Source of the DNA: an uncultured Clostridia bacterium
GTDB lineage: Bacteria; Bacillota; Clostridia; Oscillospirales; Acutalibacteraceae
Reading direction: 5' to 3'
Assembly: GCA_937892115.1 (NCBI GenBank)
Contig: CALAUI010000006.1
Span: 241,421 to 305,420 of the forward strand
DNA length: 64,000 nucleotides
Shown here: piece after piece, positions 16,073 through 23,984 of the stretch
How the letters are laid out: the number at the start of each line of letters is the position of its first letter
Position numbering within the stretch: position 1 is the first letter of the stretch
The notes under the pieces: model-generated
What the model was told of the DNA's origin: nothing
The model's input: the letters and a program-made list of their open reading frames with translations, nothing else
Database searches by the model: none
Program-made: the position numbers and the translations under genes

Positions 16073-17875
16073 TTAAGATTCAGTAGAAGCGGAAGCGTTG
16101 CGGCTGATAGTCTTAACATAATTCTTGATCAGCTTATCAATCGCTTTGTCATTTGTTTCTACGGGATAATTTGCAAGTGTCTCTTCGGAGAACTTTGTGA
16201 AAGCATCACCGGCAAGAGTTGATTTGATATTTTCGTACTGGTCAATCTTATCCTTATTTAATTTCTTAACGTAGAGAATATGAACACCGTCATCTTCTTC
16301 AATGATAATGGTATCATTATTCTTGGTTGTGTCTGCGAAAAGAAATGCTCTTGCTTCCTTATCTGTTACGGTTGTGATACTTGCATTTTCAACGGGATCT
16401 GAACCGTTGGATGAATTATCGGCACAAATCGTAATAAAGCTCTTTTCTTTACCGTCAAACTTATCAACAATATCCTGTGCCTTCTTAAGTGTATCGGTCT
16501 TTGCTTTATCGGAAACGGCAGCGGTCGTTTCGGCTGCATCATCTGCGGCAGCTTCGGCGGTCTCGTCAGTGCCCTCTGCGGGAGCTGCTTCAGCAGCTTC
16601 ACCTTCAGCTACATCTTCGGAATAAGCAATTACACAATCATAATAATCTACCGTGTAGCATACATAAGGAGCTTTATCAACAACAACGATTATTGCCTTG
16701 TTATTTTCTTCATCCTTGAAAAGATTAACGTTTTCTGCTCTCTTTGCATCGTAAATCCAATCAGCTGCTTTTTCATTAAGAGCAGTCTTAAGGGTTTCGT
16801 ACGTTGCTGCAACGGATTCCGTTGTATATTCCTTTTCTTCTTCCTCTGCAGCAGCGGTATCTTCCGCAGCTTCTGCAGTTTCTTCGGTCTTTGTTTCCTC
16901 TGCATCCTTTGCAGCTTCAGCTTCTGCCTTGGCTGCCTTATCATCTTCGTACGCCTTTACTGCATCTTCAAATGATTCAACATCGGTAACCTTATCGGCA
17001 ACTTCCTGAGCAGCAGCAAAGAGTTCCTCGTTTGCCTTTTTCTGTCTTTCCTTGAATGCTTTTTCGGTTTCGTCAGCATTTGCGGTAAGTGCTTCTCCGG
17101 CAAATACATAATAATGAACATCAACGTAATCGTAATTCTTTTTGTCCTTGGCGTAAGTATCTTTGATCTGCTTCTCAGTTATGGATTCGGTATACTCTTC
17201 CTGCTTCTGAGTCTGATACTTTTCAACTATTGCCTGCTGATTTGCTATTTCTCTGAAGTTCTTTTCATTAAGACCGGTTCCGTAATAAGCGGAAAGGAAT
17301 GCATCAAGAGAGAAGCCGTATTCTTTTGCCTGGGTTTCAATTTCTGAAATCTGAGAATCAATTTCCTTCTTTTCGTCATCGTCAAGAGTAATTCCGGCTT
17401 TAACAGCTTCCGAATAAAGAGCACGGTTCTGCTGAATAGCATCAACTACATAACCTTTGATGGCTTCAGACCAGGAAATCTGATTACCTTCTTCGTCGGT
17501 AGTCATTCCCTGAAGAGTAGCGTCAAAGTTATAGGGGTCATAACCGTAATACTGCTGATACTGGCTGGAAGTGCTGTAAAGATTGTTATAAATATTTGCA
17601 TAATAGTACATGAATTCAACAGCATTTACCTTCTCGCCGTTTACGGTCATGGTTGTAGTAGCTTTCTTGGAAATACCGGTAAGTGAATTTACCCAGATAC
17701 CGAGTCCGCATAAAATTGCAATGATAAGTACAACAGCAACAACCTTCTTTATAATGCTTGCTGCCTGCTTACTTTTTGCAATATTATTTGCATTCTGCTT
17801 TGTTGCCTTGGCAATTCTTGCTTTACGCTCTTCGCGGTAAAGCTCCGCCTTGGACTTTGTTTCGTTCTTTGCCAT
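16073..17875 (-). CDS. Membrane-anchored SurA/PrsA-like foldase with acidic low-complexity inserts
   Basis: About 600 residues from an ATG at 17875 (MAKNETKSK); an in-frame ATG at 17887 has a ribosome site that touches it. A basic N-terminus precedes one membrane helix at about residues 45-65. The extracytoplasmic part starts with a SurA_N-like helical domain (VNGEKVNAVEFMYYYANIYN) and ends with a PpiC-like segment (FITICADNSSNGSDP to DDGVHILYVKKL). Such proteins assist folding of secreted proteins; prolyl isomerase activity is uncertain because the core is interrupted. Two Ala/Glu/Thr-rich stretches (about residues 305-350 and 417-455) are unlike the rest. Confidence 0.72.
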   Translation of the reverse strand: MAKNETKSKAELYREERKARIAKATKQNANNIAKSKQAASIIKKVVAVVLIIAILCGLGIWVNSLTGISKKATTTMTVNGEKVNAVEFMYYYANIYNNLYSTSSQYQQYYGYDPYNFDATLQGMTTDEEGNQISWSEAIKGYVVDAIQQNRALYSEAVKAGITLDDDEKKEIDSQISEIETQAKEYGFSLDAFLSAYYGTGLNEKNFREIANQQAIVEKYQTQKQEEYTESITEKQIKDTYAKDKKNYDYVDVHYYVFAGEALTANADETEKAFKERQKKANEELFAAAQEVADKVTDVESFEDAVKAYEDDKAAKAEAEAAKDAEETKTEETAEAAEDTAAAEEEEKEYTTESVAATYETLKTALNEKAADWIYDAKRAENVNLFKDEENNKAIIVVVDKAPYVCYTVDYYDCVIAYSEDVAEGEAAEAAPAEGTDETAEAAADDAAETTAAVSDKAKTDTLKKAQDIVDKFDGKEKSFITICADNSSNGSDPVENASITTVTDKEARAFLFADTTKNNDTIIIEEDDGVHILYVKKLNKDKIDQYENIKSTLAGDAFTKFSEETLANYPVETNDKAIDKLIKNYVKTISRNASASTES

Positions 17876-17939
17876 AATTGAGTTCATCCTTTTCAGTAAT
17901 AATTGATGCCGTTTGAACAATACAGCATAATGTATATAT

Positions 17940-17945
17940 ATTATA
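17940..17945 (-). promoter_or_regulatory. Extended -10 element of the foldase promoter
   Basis: On the minus strand TATGGTATAAT contains a TGnTATAAT extended -10 (hexamer at 17940-17945). The -35 is weak (TCTTGT at 17 bases). Start about 58 bases before the ATG. Confidence 0.6.
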
Positions 17946-17992
17946 CCATAAAAGAGATATTTACAAGACTTTTTGCTAAAAAATGTAAGAAT

Positions 17993-18961
17993 TTATTTTG
18001 TCAGATTACCGTCTGTAAATTCTTTTCTGAACCACACGTCTTCAACAGTAAAGGTTTTTCCGTTAAGATAATTCAGTATTCCGGCATCGGTAGTAAAGGC
18101 AAATACAAGCTGATAAGAATACAAAAATTGTTTTTTATAACCGTATTTCTTATTCATAGCATTCGTGCCGTATTTCCCGTCACCGAGAAGAGGATGCCCG
18201 ATTGAAGCAAAATGAGCTCTGATCTGATGTGTCCTGCCGGTAAGCAGCTCTACCCGGACAAGTGATAAGCCGTCTTTTTCATCGAGAACGGAATATTTTG
18301 TCTTCATTATTTTACCGTCGGCAATTTCATGAGAATAAACGGATACCTTATTATTCTTTTCGTCCTTTGTCATCCATCCGATAAGTGTATCGCTTTTTTT
18401 CTTCAGTATACCGTGTAAAACACAAAGATAATATTTTTCAAGTTCACGGTCCTTGAGCTTCTGATTGAGTATTCTCAAAGACTCGGCATTTTTAGCGGCA
18501 ATGACGATTCCTCCGGTATTGCGATCAATTCTGTTTACAAGAGACGGGGTAAAAGAATTTTCATCTTTCGGATTATACTCGCCTTTTTCGTAAAGGTATC
18601 GTTTTACCCGTGAAATAAGAGTATCGTTAAATTCGTTTTCATCGGGATGAGATAAAACCCCGACGCTCTTGTCAAGAAGAAGAATATTGTCATCCTCATA
18701 TACAATATTCAGTTTTTTAGAGGCAGATAAAAAATCGTATTTATCTTCAACCGTTGCAAAGAACTCGTCGTTGATATACATATCAACAACGTCTCCCTCA
18801 TTAAGACGGGTGGATATCTCCGCTCTCTTTTTATTAACCTTGATATCCTTTGTTCTGATTTTTTTATACATCAGAGACGTCGGCAAAGCGGGAACCGACT
18901 TTGATATAAACTTATCAAGTCTTTGACCGGAGTCGTTTTTACCTATAATAAATGATTTCAT
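17993..18961 (-). CDS. RluA-family 23S rRNA-type pseudouridine synthase
   Basis: Isomerises uridine to pseudouridine in rRNA or tRNA. ATG at 18961 follows GGAG at eight bases; an ATG five codons upstream sits on that ribosome site. The protein is 322 residues: an S4 RNA-binding domain (GQRLDKFISKSVP at the N-terminus) followed by the synthase domain. The catalytic motif reads NRIDRNTGG rather than the usual HRLDxxTSG, keeping the essential Asp. RTHQIRAHFASIGHPLLGD is the standard second signature. Specific target uridine cannot be assigned. It has its own promoter and ends 118 bases before the foldase start. Confidence 0.92.
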   Translation of the reverse strand: MKSFIIGKNDSGQRLDKFISKSVPALPTSLMYKKIRTKDIKVNKKRAEISTRLNEGDVVDMYINDEFFATVEDKYDFLSASKKLNIVYEDDNILLLDKSVGVLSHPDENEFNDTLISRVKRYLYEKGEYNPKDENSFTPSLVNRIDRNTGGIVIAAKNAESLRILNQKLKDRELEKYYLCVLHGILKKKSDTLIGWMTKDEKNNKVSVYSHEIADGKIMKTKYSVLDEKDGLSLVRVELLTGRTHQIRAHFASIGHPLLGDGKYGTNAMNKKYGYKKQFLYSYQLVFAFTTDAGILNYLNGKTFTVEDVWFRKEFTDGNLTK

Positions 18962-18989
18962 ATTATTTCTCCACATAAATTATGTAATC

Positions 18990-19018
18990 ATTTTATCACC
19001 ACAAAATACAATAATCAA
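18990..19018 (-). promoter_or_regulatory. Promoter of the pseudouridine synthase gene
   Basis: Minus strand TTGATT (19013-19018), 17 bases, TAAAAT (18990-18995), about 25 bases ahead of the ATG at 18961. Confidence 0.6.
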
Positions 19019-19072
19019 TATCAACCAAAAAATAACCGTGCGTAAATAAAATTGAAAAAAATAAAAAAACAG

Positions 19073-19101
19073 TTGATTTTTTGTATTGTATGTGATAATA
19101 T
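19073..19101 (+). promoter_or_regulatory. Promoter of tRNA-Arg
   Basis: TTGATT (19073-19078), 17 bases, TAATAT (19096-19101) with a TG one base before the -10 (extended -10). The tRNA begins 22 bases further on. Confidence 0.6.
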
Positions 19102-19123
19102 ACTTTTCGCTTCAAGTGAATAT

Positions 19124-19200
19124 GCGCCGTTAGCTCAGCTGGATAGAGTGTTTGGCTACGAACCAAAAGGTCGAGGGTTCGAATCCCCCACGGCGTGCCA
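19124..19200 (+). tRNA. tRNA-Arg (anticodon ACG), CCA encoded
   Basis: Full cloverleaf of 77 nt. Acceptor GCGCCGT pairs with ACGGCGT (first pair G-U). The D arm is AGCTCAGCTGGATAGAGT. The anticodon stem TTTGG/CCAAA encloses loop CTACGAA, giving anticodon ACG (read as ICG). The T arm is GAGGGTTCGAATCCCCC. CCA is encoded. It reads CGU/CGC/CGA codons after deamination. Confidence 0.97.
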
Positions 19201-19234
19201 AAAGAGACGAATTATTTTCGTCTCTTTTGTTTTT
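19201..19234 (+). terminator. Terminator of tRNA-Arg
   Basis: Twelve-pair stem AAAAGAGACGAA (19201-19212) / TTCGTCTCTTTT (19218-19229), then GTTTTT. It directly abuts the CCA end. Confidence 0.9.
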
Positions 19235-19243
19235 AAAAGCAAA

Positions 19244-19274
19244 ATCTCCTTTGCCGAAAAAGACAAAGGAGATT
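19244..19274 (-). terminator. Terminator of tRNA-Val
   Basis: Eleven-pair stem 19244-19254 / 19264-19274; on the minus strand it is followed by TTGCTTTT. It faces the tRNA-Arg terminator, separating the convergent tRNA genes. Confidence 0.82.
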
Positions 19275-19277
19275 ATT

Positions 19278-19354
19278 TGGTGGAGACACACGGGCTCGAA
19301 CCGTGGACCTCTTGCGTGTGAAGCAAGCACTCTGACCAGCTGAGCTATGCCTCC
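19278..19354 (-). tRNA. tRNA-Val (anticodon CAC), CCA encoded
   Basis: Minus-strand cloverleaf: acceptor GGAGGCA / TGTCTCC, D arm AGCTCAGCTGGTCAGAGT, anticodon stem CTTGC/GCAAG with loop TTCACAC (anticodon CAC, codon GUG), T arm with GGTTCGAGCC, discriminator A and encoded CCA. Confidence 0.96.
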
Positions 19355-19364
19355 GTACTCATAC

Positions 19365-19392
19365 ATTTTAATCATTTGAATAAAATTGTCAA
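19365..19392 (-). promoter_or_regulatory. Promoter of tRNA-Val
   Basis: Minus strand TTGACA (19387-19392), 16 bases, TAAAAT (19365-19370), ten bases before the tRNA 5' end. Confidence 0.72.
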
Positions 19393-19410
19393 TATTTATA
19401 TTCAAAATTA

Positions 19411-19439
19411 TTGAATTGCACTATAAATTGTGATAATAT
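19411..19439 (+). promoter_or_regulatory. Probable promoter of the IolG-like gene
   Basis: TTGAAT (19411-19416), 17 bases, TAATAT (19434-19439) with an upstream TG, 36 bases ahead of the ATG at 19476. Confidence 0.55.
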
Positions 19440-19475
19440 TTTCGAGTAATCTCAATTACGAAAGGAAGATATATT

Positions 19476-20477
19476 ATGAAACAGCTTAACATCGGCATTA
19501 TCGGTGCAGGACGCATCGGTTCTTTGCACGCAAAGTCAATCACCTACAACGTTCCTACTGCAAAAGTAATCGGCATTACAGACGTATTTAAGGCAAATGC
19601 GGAAAAGGTCGCAGCAGAACTTAATATTCCTAAAATTTATGCAGACTATAAAGAAATGCTTGCCGACCCCGAGGTTGAAGCGGTTCTTGTATGTTCCTCA
19701 ACAGATACACACGCTGATATAGCTATTGAAGCAGCAAAAGCCGGCAAACACATCTTCTGTGAAAAGCCCGTTGACCTTACTCCCGAAAAAGTACAGGCAG
19801 TAATTGATACGGTTAAGGAATGCGGAGTTAAGCTTCAGGTAGGATTTAACCGCAGATTTGACCATAATTTCGCTAACGTTAAGCAGATGGTTAACGACGG
19901 TAAAATCGGTGACGTTCATGTAGTTAAAATTACCTCAAGAGATCCCGAGCCCCCCAAGGCAGAATATTCAGCTGTAAGCGGCGGTATGTTCCTCGATATG
20001 ACCATCCATGATTTTGATATGGCAAGATTCCTTGCCGGAAGCGAAGTAACGGAAGTATATGCAAATGCGACATGTCTTGTTGATCCCGCAATCGGTGAAG
20101 CAGGCGACGTTGATACTGCGGTTATTTCTCTTAAATTCGCTAACGGTGCAATAGGCGTAATCGACAACAGCAGAAGAGCCGCTTACGGTTACGATCAGAG
20201 AATAGAAGTATTCGGCAGCAAAGGCGCAGCTGTTGCTTCAAATGACACTCCCACAAATGTTACGTATATGGGAGCTGACGGAATCGTCAGTGACAAGCCC
20301 CTTTATTTCTTCCTTGAAAGATACATGCAGTCATTCAGAGACGAAATGCTTCAGTTTGTTGATGCAGTTCTCAACGATAAAGACACTCCGACAACCGGCG
20401 AAGACGGTCTCAACTCAATTCTTGTTGCCCTTGCGGCAAAGAAATCAGTTGCAGAAGGCAAACCCATTCAGCTTTAA
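19476..20477 (+). CDS. iolG: Gfo/Idh/MocA oxidoreductase, inositol 2-dehydrogenase-like
   Basis: NAD(P)-dependent dehydrogenase of 333 residues. The Rossmann motif GIIGAGRIGSLHA is at the N-terminus, followed by CSSTDTHADI and the catalytic-lysine motif FCEKPVD. GFNRRFDHNF and GGMFLDMTIHDFDMARFL are the substrate-domain motifs typical of myo-inositol 2-dehydrogenases; H in HDFDM is the expected catalytic base. A GGAAG ribosome site lies before the ATG. No other inositol-degradation gene is nearby, so the true polyol substrate is uncertain. It stands alone between its promoter and a terminator. Confidence 0.85.
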   Translation: MKQLNIGIIGAGRIGSLHAKSITYNVPTAKVIGITDVFKANAEKVAAELNIPKIYADYKEMLADPEVEAVLVCSSTDTHADIAIEAAKAGKHIFCEKPVDLTPEKVQAVIDTVKECGVKLQVGFNRRFDHNFANVKQMVNDGKIGDVHVVKITSRDPEPPKAEYSAVSGGMFLDMTIHDFDMARFLAGSEVTEVYANATCLVDPAIGEAGDVDTAVISLKFANGAIGVIDNSRRAAYGYDQRIEVFGSKGAAVASNDTPTNVTYMGADGIVSDKPLYFFLERYMQSFRDEMLQFVDAVLNDKDTPTTGEDGLNSILVALAAKKSVAEGKPIQL

Positions 20478-20486
20478 TCAGAATCG

Positions 20487-20515
20487 GCGCCTTGATAGTA
20501 TCAGGGCGTCTTTTT
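20487..20515 (+). terminator. Terminator of the IolG-like gene
   Basis: Stem CGCCTTGAT / ATCAGGGCG (one G-U pair) within 20488-20509, followed by TCTTTTTAG. Confidence 0.8.
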
Positions 20516-20531
20516 AGAAAAGGAAATATAT

Positions 20532-21524
20532 ATGATAAAGAAATTACTCAAGGCAACGGGAATTGCGGCAGGTGCAGTAGCAGGAACGGGTCTTGCTCTT
20601 ATAGCGGCCGGATATTTTGCAGACAAATATATGCCCGAAAACCTGAAAAATCCAACTAAAAACAAAGGTAAACTGTTTGCCGACGGAAAAGCACAGATAG
20701 GAGCGCACAGAGCCGGCGCGGGAATTGCTCCCGAAAACACTCCGATGGCTTTTGATATCTGCCTGGATAACGACAAATTCAACGTTCAGGAACTCGAATT
20801 TGATCTTCACATGACTAAGGATGAAAAGCTTATAATCCTTCATGATCCGACTTTGGACAGAACAACAGATGCAAAAGAAAAATACAATAAAACAAATATT
20901 CTCCCCGGTGACCTTACTTACGAAGAAATTTCAAAGCTTAATCCCGGTGAGGGCTTTACAGCTGACGACGGTACAATGCCCTATAAAGGACTGAGAGGAA
21001 ACGATATTCCCGAGGGACTTCGTATTCCCCTGCTTGAAGAAATCATTGATAAAATAGAGTCAAAGGGCGAATATCTTTATTCAATTGATATCAAGGATAA
21101 AGGCGAAGCCGGAAAGAAAGCAGCCGATAAATTGATTGAGCTTTGTAAAGAAAAAGGAATTTCCGACAGAGTAATAGTCGCTTCATTCAACACGGATATT
21201 ACGAATTATCTTACAAAAAATTACCACGACGTACAGCGGTCCGTTGGTGTACTTGAAGGCGTATTCTTTTATTTTGCTTATGCTCTGAATATCAAGCTTG
21301 ACAAAAACAAGCTTCATTTCAAAGCAGTTCAGTTACCTGCCAATCAATACAAAATAATCAGACTCGGCACCGAAAGATTCATCAATTACTGTCACAATCT
21401 GGGTATCGCAGTTCAATACTGGACTATTGATGATATTGATGAAATCAAACGGCTCAGCGACATCGGTGCGGATAACATCATTACAAACGTACCCGATAAA
21501 ATGTACAATCTGCTATACAAATAA
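20532..21524 (+). CDS. Glycerophosphodiester phosphodiesterase family protein, membrane-anchored
   Basis: Hydrolyses glycerophosphodiesters to glycerol 3-phosphate and an alcohol. The 330-residue protein starts with a basic segment and a Gly/Ala-rich hydrophobic helix (about residues 8-30), so it is exported but tethered. The catalytic domain shows the metal and active-site residues in AHRAGAGIAPENT, ELEFDLHMTKD and HDPTLDRTT, and YWTIDD near the C-terminus. A GGAAATATAT site precedes the ATG, which lies just after the IolG terminator, so independent expression or readthrough is possible. Likely role: recycling phospholipid head groups or teichoic-acid fragments. Confidence 0.9.
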   Translation: MIKKLLKATGIAAGAVAGTGLALIAAGYFADKYMPENLKNPTKNKGKLFADGKAQIGAHRAGAGIAPENTPMAFDICLDNDKFNVQELEFDLHMTKDEKLIILHDPTLDRTTDAKEKYNKTNILPGDLTYEEISKLNPGEGFTADDGTMPYKGLRGNDIPEGLRIPLLEEIIDKIESKGEYLYSIDIKDKGEAGKKAADKLIELCKEKGISDRVIVASFNTDITNYLTKNYHDVQRSVGVLEGVFFYFAYALNIKLDKNKLHFKAVQLPANQYKIIRLGTERFINYCHNLGIAVQYWTIDDIDEIKRLSDIGADNIITNVPDKMYNLLYK

Positions 21525-21527
21525 AAC

Positions 21528-21561
21528 AAAAAAGACCGTCACAAATGTGACGGTCTTTTTT
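21528..21561. terminator. Bidirectional terminator between GDPD and the small peptide gene
   Basis: Very stable stem of about 16 pairs (AAAAAAGACCGTCACA with TGTGACGGTCTTTTTT) and a two-base loop, U-tract on both strands. It serves both convergent genes. Confidence 0.92.
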
Positions 21562-21567
21562 CATAAA

Positions 21568-21735
21568 TCAGCCAACAAGAGCGATAAGCTTAGTAATGAA
21601 ACCAACGATGTCAAAGTTCTCGAGGAACGTCTTAACAAGAGCAACGATACCTGATGCTTCGAATTCGCCGCCTGCAAAAAGGCCGGCAGAAACAGCTTCA
21701 AGAACCTTCTGAGCGATGCTGATAATAGCTTCCAT
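21568..21735 (-). CDS. Small hydrophobic/amphipathic 55-residue protein
   Basis: Not a recognised family. The ATG at 21735 has an ideal GGAGGT site seven bases upstream; the longer frame would lack one. A near-consensus promoter and a strong terminator frame it, so it is very likely real. The product begins MEAIISIAQKVLEAV, has a Gly-rich turn (GLFAGGEFEASG) and ends in a second hydrophobic helix (FITKLIALVG). No cysteine, no cleavable signal peptide and no Gly-Gly leader. Two amphipathic helices suggest membrane association or a secreted modulin/bacteriocin-like peptide, but nothing proves it. Confidence 0.7.
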   Translation of the reverse strand: MEAIISIAQKVLEAVSAGLFAGGEFEASGIVALVKTFLENFDIVGFITKLIALVG

Positions 21736-21777
21736 AATAGTAACCTCCATAAAGAATTTTGGATATTTGCTAATTAG

Positions 21778-21806
21778 ATAATAACACATTTTTTTGATTT
21801 TGTCAC
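21778..21806 (-). promoter_or_regulatory. Promoter of the small peptide gene
   Basis: Minus strand GTGACA (21801-21806), 17 bases, TATTAT (21778-21783), giving a leader of about 35 bases. It lies between this gene and the end of the DUF4091 gene. Confidence 0.72.
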
Positions 21807-21827
21807 TATGCAAATATAAAAAAATGT

Positions 21828-23408
21828 CTATACAAGAGAATTCACTTTATTTCTGAGCTCAATTATCCATTCAGAATTATGAGGATAATTGTTGAAATTT
21901 ATATCACCCAAAAGCTCAAGCACCTTTTCCCTGCCGATTTTGCTCTCAAGTAAATCAAGTGCTCTTATATCCTGAAACGCATCGTAAAATACTTTTAATC
22001 TGAGTGAACAAATTACTTTACCGTCCTTATCGGGATAGACCATAAAAGAATCTCCCGCAGGAAAACGACCGCCCGCATCACTTACCTTGTAAGGATCTAT
22101 ATGAGATAAAGAATATTGTGTATTGTAAAAATTGAAACCCCATTGAAGGAATCCTTCAACGTTGTATTTATACAGAAGAACTCCAAGTGCCCTGTTTCTG
22201 ACGGAGGGCATAGCTATAAATCTGTTCGGCTCATTATGAGAGCCCTGACCGCAGCAATAGTATGTCCAGAAATGCTCAACATTACCGTAAAACTTATCAA
22301 TACTGTTTTCTTCGGGAACGGGAATGTCTACGTATCCCTTCTTATAAAAATCATAGTCGGACAGAGCATCCATAATCGGAAATCCGGAAAAAATGCGTTT
22401 AATCAAAGCAGCTCTCTTCTTATAAACTTTGATATGCTGAACTCCGGGTTCATCTGAAATATGGAAAAAAACGTTATTTTCAATACCGTTAGCATAAATA
22501 AACTTTTTAAGAGCAAATGAGAATTGTGTTAAGAATTTATCATATTCCCTGCTTGACGTTCTTGTAAACCAACCGAAAATTTTCTTTTCTCTTCCTTTAC
22601 TGTCGTGAGCAACGATTTTCGGTGCGTGCTTTGCTCCCCACTGAGTAAAGAAATGGCTCATTTCAAAATATTCAATGCCTATGTTATGACAGATTTCAAC
22701 CCATCTTTTAAGATTCCTGAAATCAAACAGATATTTACCTCCAGTCTTTTTTACGCCTACAAGCTGAACGGTCGTTCTTTCGTGACCGACAGCGGTGTCA
22801 AGAGGAGGAGTAAAAAGCGGTGTCAAAACACACGTAAGCCCGTGCTTATGTGCAGCGGAAGCAAAATTTTCAAAATATTCCCAGAATTTTTCGGAAAACG
22901 GTTTGATTCCGTAGTAATCACAGATACAGTCTGAATGGAACCAATTGGTGTAAATAAGCTTCTGTTCGGGAAGCAATGCATCTTTTATTTCAATTCTTAA
23001 ATGCTTTTCAAATTCATCAACAGTCAATAATAAATCATATTCACCGCTTAAAGATGATTTGGGATCCAATTCAATCCAGAATGAATACCAATTATCTTTT
23101 TTCGTAAAAATCTCATCCGAAGGATATAAAATATCAGGGTACATTCCCCTGCTTTTTCTGAGATAAAAATCATCCGCATGTTCAAAGCATGGAAGTTCTA
23201 CCGGAACGTCACCAACGGAATAAACAGAATAATAATCTTTATCGATTCCTTTAATGTCAAGCTTAATATGTTTATCAACATCTGATTTGAAAGCGACCTG
23301 AAATGATGTTCTTTCATTTTTCAGCATTGATAATTCCGAAATTTCGGCGGTTTCAGGCTCAACATCGAAAAAAACTTTTTCAAGGGAAGAAAGTAATTTA
23401 ATAATCAT
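21828..23408 (-). CDS. DUF4091-type, GH123-related glycosidase
   Basis: The 526-residue protein without signal peptide has an N-terminal beta-rich region, a TIM-barrel-like middle and the DUF4091 C-terminal part. HISDEP in the barrel corresponds to the Asp-Glu pair that in GH123 enzymes performs substrate-assisted hydrolysis of N-acetylgalactosaminides. GFLQWGFNFY, PAGDSFMVYP and SLRLKVFYDAFQDIRALDLLE are typical DUF4091 signatures. AAGGTGAG precedes the ATG at 23408. The gene begins only 12 bases after the U-tract of the MscL terminator, so its transcription must come from readthrough or a promoter inside mscL. Hexosaminidase activity is inference. Confidence 0.78.
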   Translation of the reverse strand: MIIKLLSSLEKVFFDVEPETAEISELSMLKNERTSFQVAFKSDVDKHIKLDIKGIDKDYYSVYSVGDVPVELPCFEHADDFYLRKSRGMYPDILYPSDEIFTKKDNWYSFWIELDPKSSLSGEYDLLLTVDEFEKHLRIEIKDALLPEQKLIYTNWFHSDCICDYYGIKPFSEKFWEYFENFASAAHKHGLTCVLTPLFTPPLDTAVGHERTTVQLVGVKKTGGKYLFDFRNLKRWVEICHNIGIEYFEMSHFFTQWGAKHAPKIVAHDSKGREKKIFGWFTRTSSREYDKFLTQFSFALKKFIYANGIENNVFFHISDEPGVQHIKVYKKRAALIKRIFSGFPIMDALSDYDFYKKGYVDIPVPEENSIDKFYGNVEHFWTYYCCGQGSHNEPNRFIAMPSVRNRALGVLLYKYNVEGFLQWGFNFYNTQYSLSHIDPYKVSDAGGRFPAGDSFMVYPDKDGKVICSLRLKVFYDAFQDIRALDLLESKIGREKVLELLGDINFNNYPHNSEWIIELRNKVNSLV

Positions 23409-23419
23409 AAACTCACCTT

Positions 23420-23453
23420 AAAAATACCACCCGTCCGGTTAAGTAACGGGTGG
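23420..23453 (-). terminator. Hairpin between mscL and the DUF4091 gene
   Basis: Stem CCACCCGT / ACGGGTGG (23427-23434 / 23446-23453), then TATTTTT on the minus strand. The next gene's Shine-Dalgarno begins right at the end of this U-tract, so it could act as an attenuator. Confidence 0.78.
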
Positions 23454-23465
23454 TCGGATTTTAAT

Positions 23466-23936
23466 TTATTCAGCTTCTTTGATATCACTTGTGCAATGAG
23501 GACATTTAACTGCGTCCAGACTGATTTCACTCTTGCAGAAGGGACAGATTTTAGTTGTGGGAGCAGCTTCCGGCTCAGGTTTCTTGTTAAGATTTGCTAC
23601 CTTATTGATTCCCTTGACAAGAAGGAAAATGACAACAGCCATAATTAAAAAATTAAGAATAGCACTGATGAAATTTCCGTATGAAAGAACGGATGCGCCT
23701 GCTTCCTGAGCAGCAGCAAGTGTAGCATATTCTCCACCGTCAAGGGCCACAAACCAATTTGTAAAGTCAACGCCCTTTGTAGCAAGTGTGATTACGGGCA
23801 TAATAATATCGTTAACAAGAGAATTAACAATTGCTTGGAAAGCGCCGCCGATGATAACGCCGACAGCAAGGTCAATAACGTTTCCTCTCATGATAAATTC
23901 CTTAAATTCGCCCATAATTCCTGTTTTTTTCGCCAT
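23466..23936 (-). CDS. mscL: Large-conductance mechanosensitive channel with C-terminal zinc ribbon
   Basis: Osmotic safety valve in the membrane. ATG at 23936 (MAKKTGIMGEF) has GGAGG eight bases upstream; an ATG two codons earlier is too close. The 156-residue protein has the MscL signature FKEFIMRGNVIDLAVGVIIGGAF in TM1, the periplasmic loop, TM2 around residues 90-112, then a cytoplasmic tail ending in CPFC-X11-CPHC. A zinc ribbon in place of the usual helical bundle tail occurs in other Firmicutes. It starts 48 bases after the radical SAM stop and is probably co-transcribed. Confidence 0.94.
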   Translation of the reverse strand: MAKKTGIMGEFKEFIMRGNVIDLAVGVIIGGAFQAIVNSLVNDIIMPVITLATKGVDFTNWFVALDGGEYATLAAAQEAGASVLSYGNFISAILNFLIMAVVIFLLVKGINKVANLNKKPEPEAAPTTKICPFCKSEISLDAVKCPHCTSDIKEAE

Positions 23937-23984
23937 ATACATATCCTCCAAAATCAATTTTCTAATATTATATATCAGAAATAT

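Noticed and set aside
16302..16989. Several Ser/Ala- or Leu/Arg/Gln-rich open frames opposite or overlapping the foldase gene
   Set aside because: They mirror the Ala/Glu-rich tracts of the foldase on the other frames, have no ribosome sites and biased composition only.
19130..19405. Open frames of 63-91 codons on both strands across the tRNA pair
   Set aside because: They run through tRNA-Arg, its terminator and tRNA-Val; the apparent proteins are translated tRNA sequence.
19476..20477. An inositol catabolic operon
   Set aside because: Only the dehydrogenase is present, with its own promoter and terminator; no iolB, iolC, iolD or iolE genes nearby.
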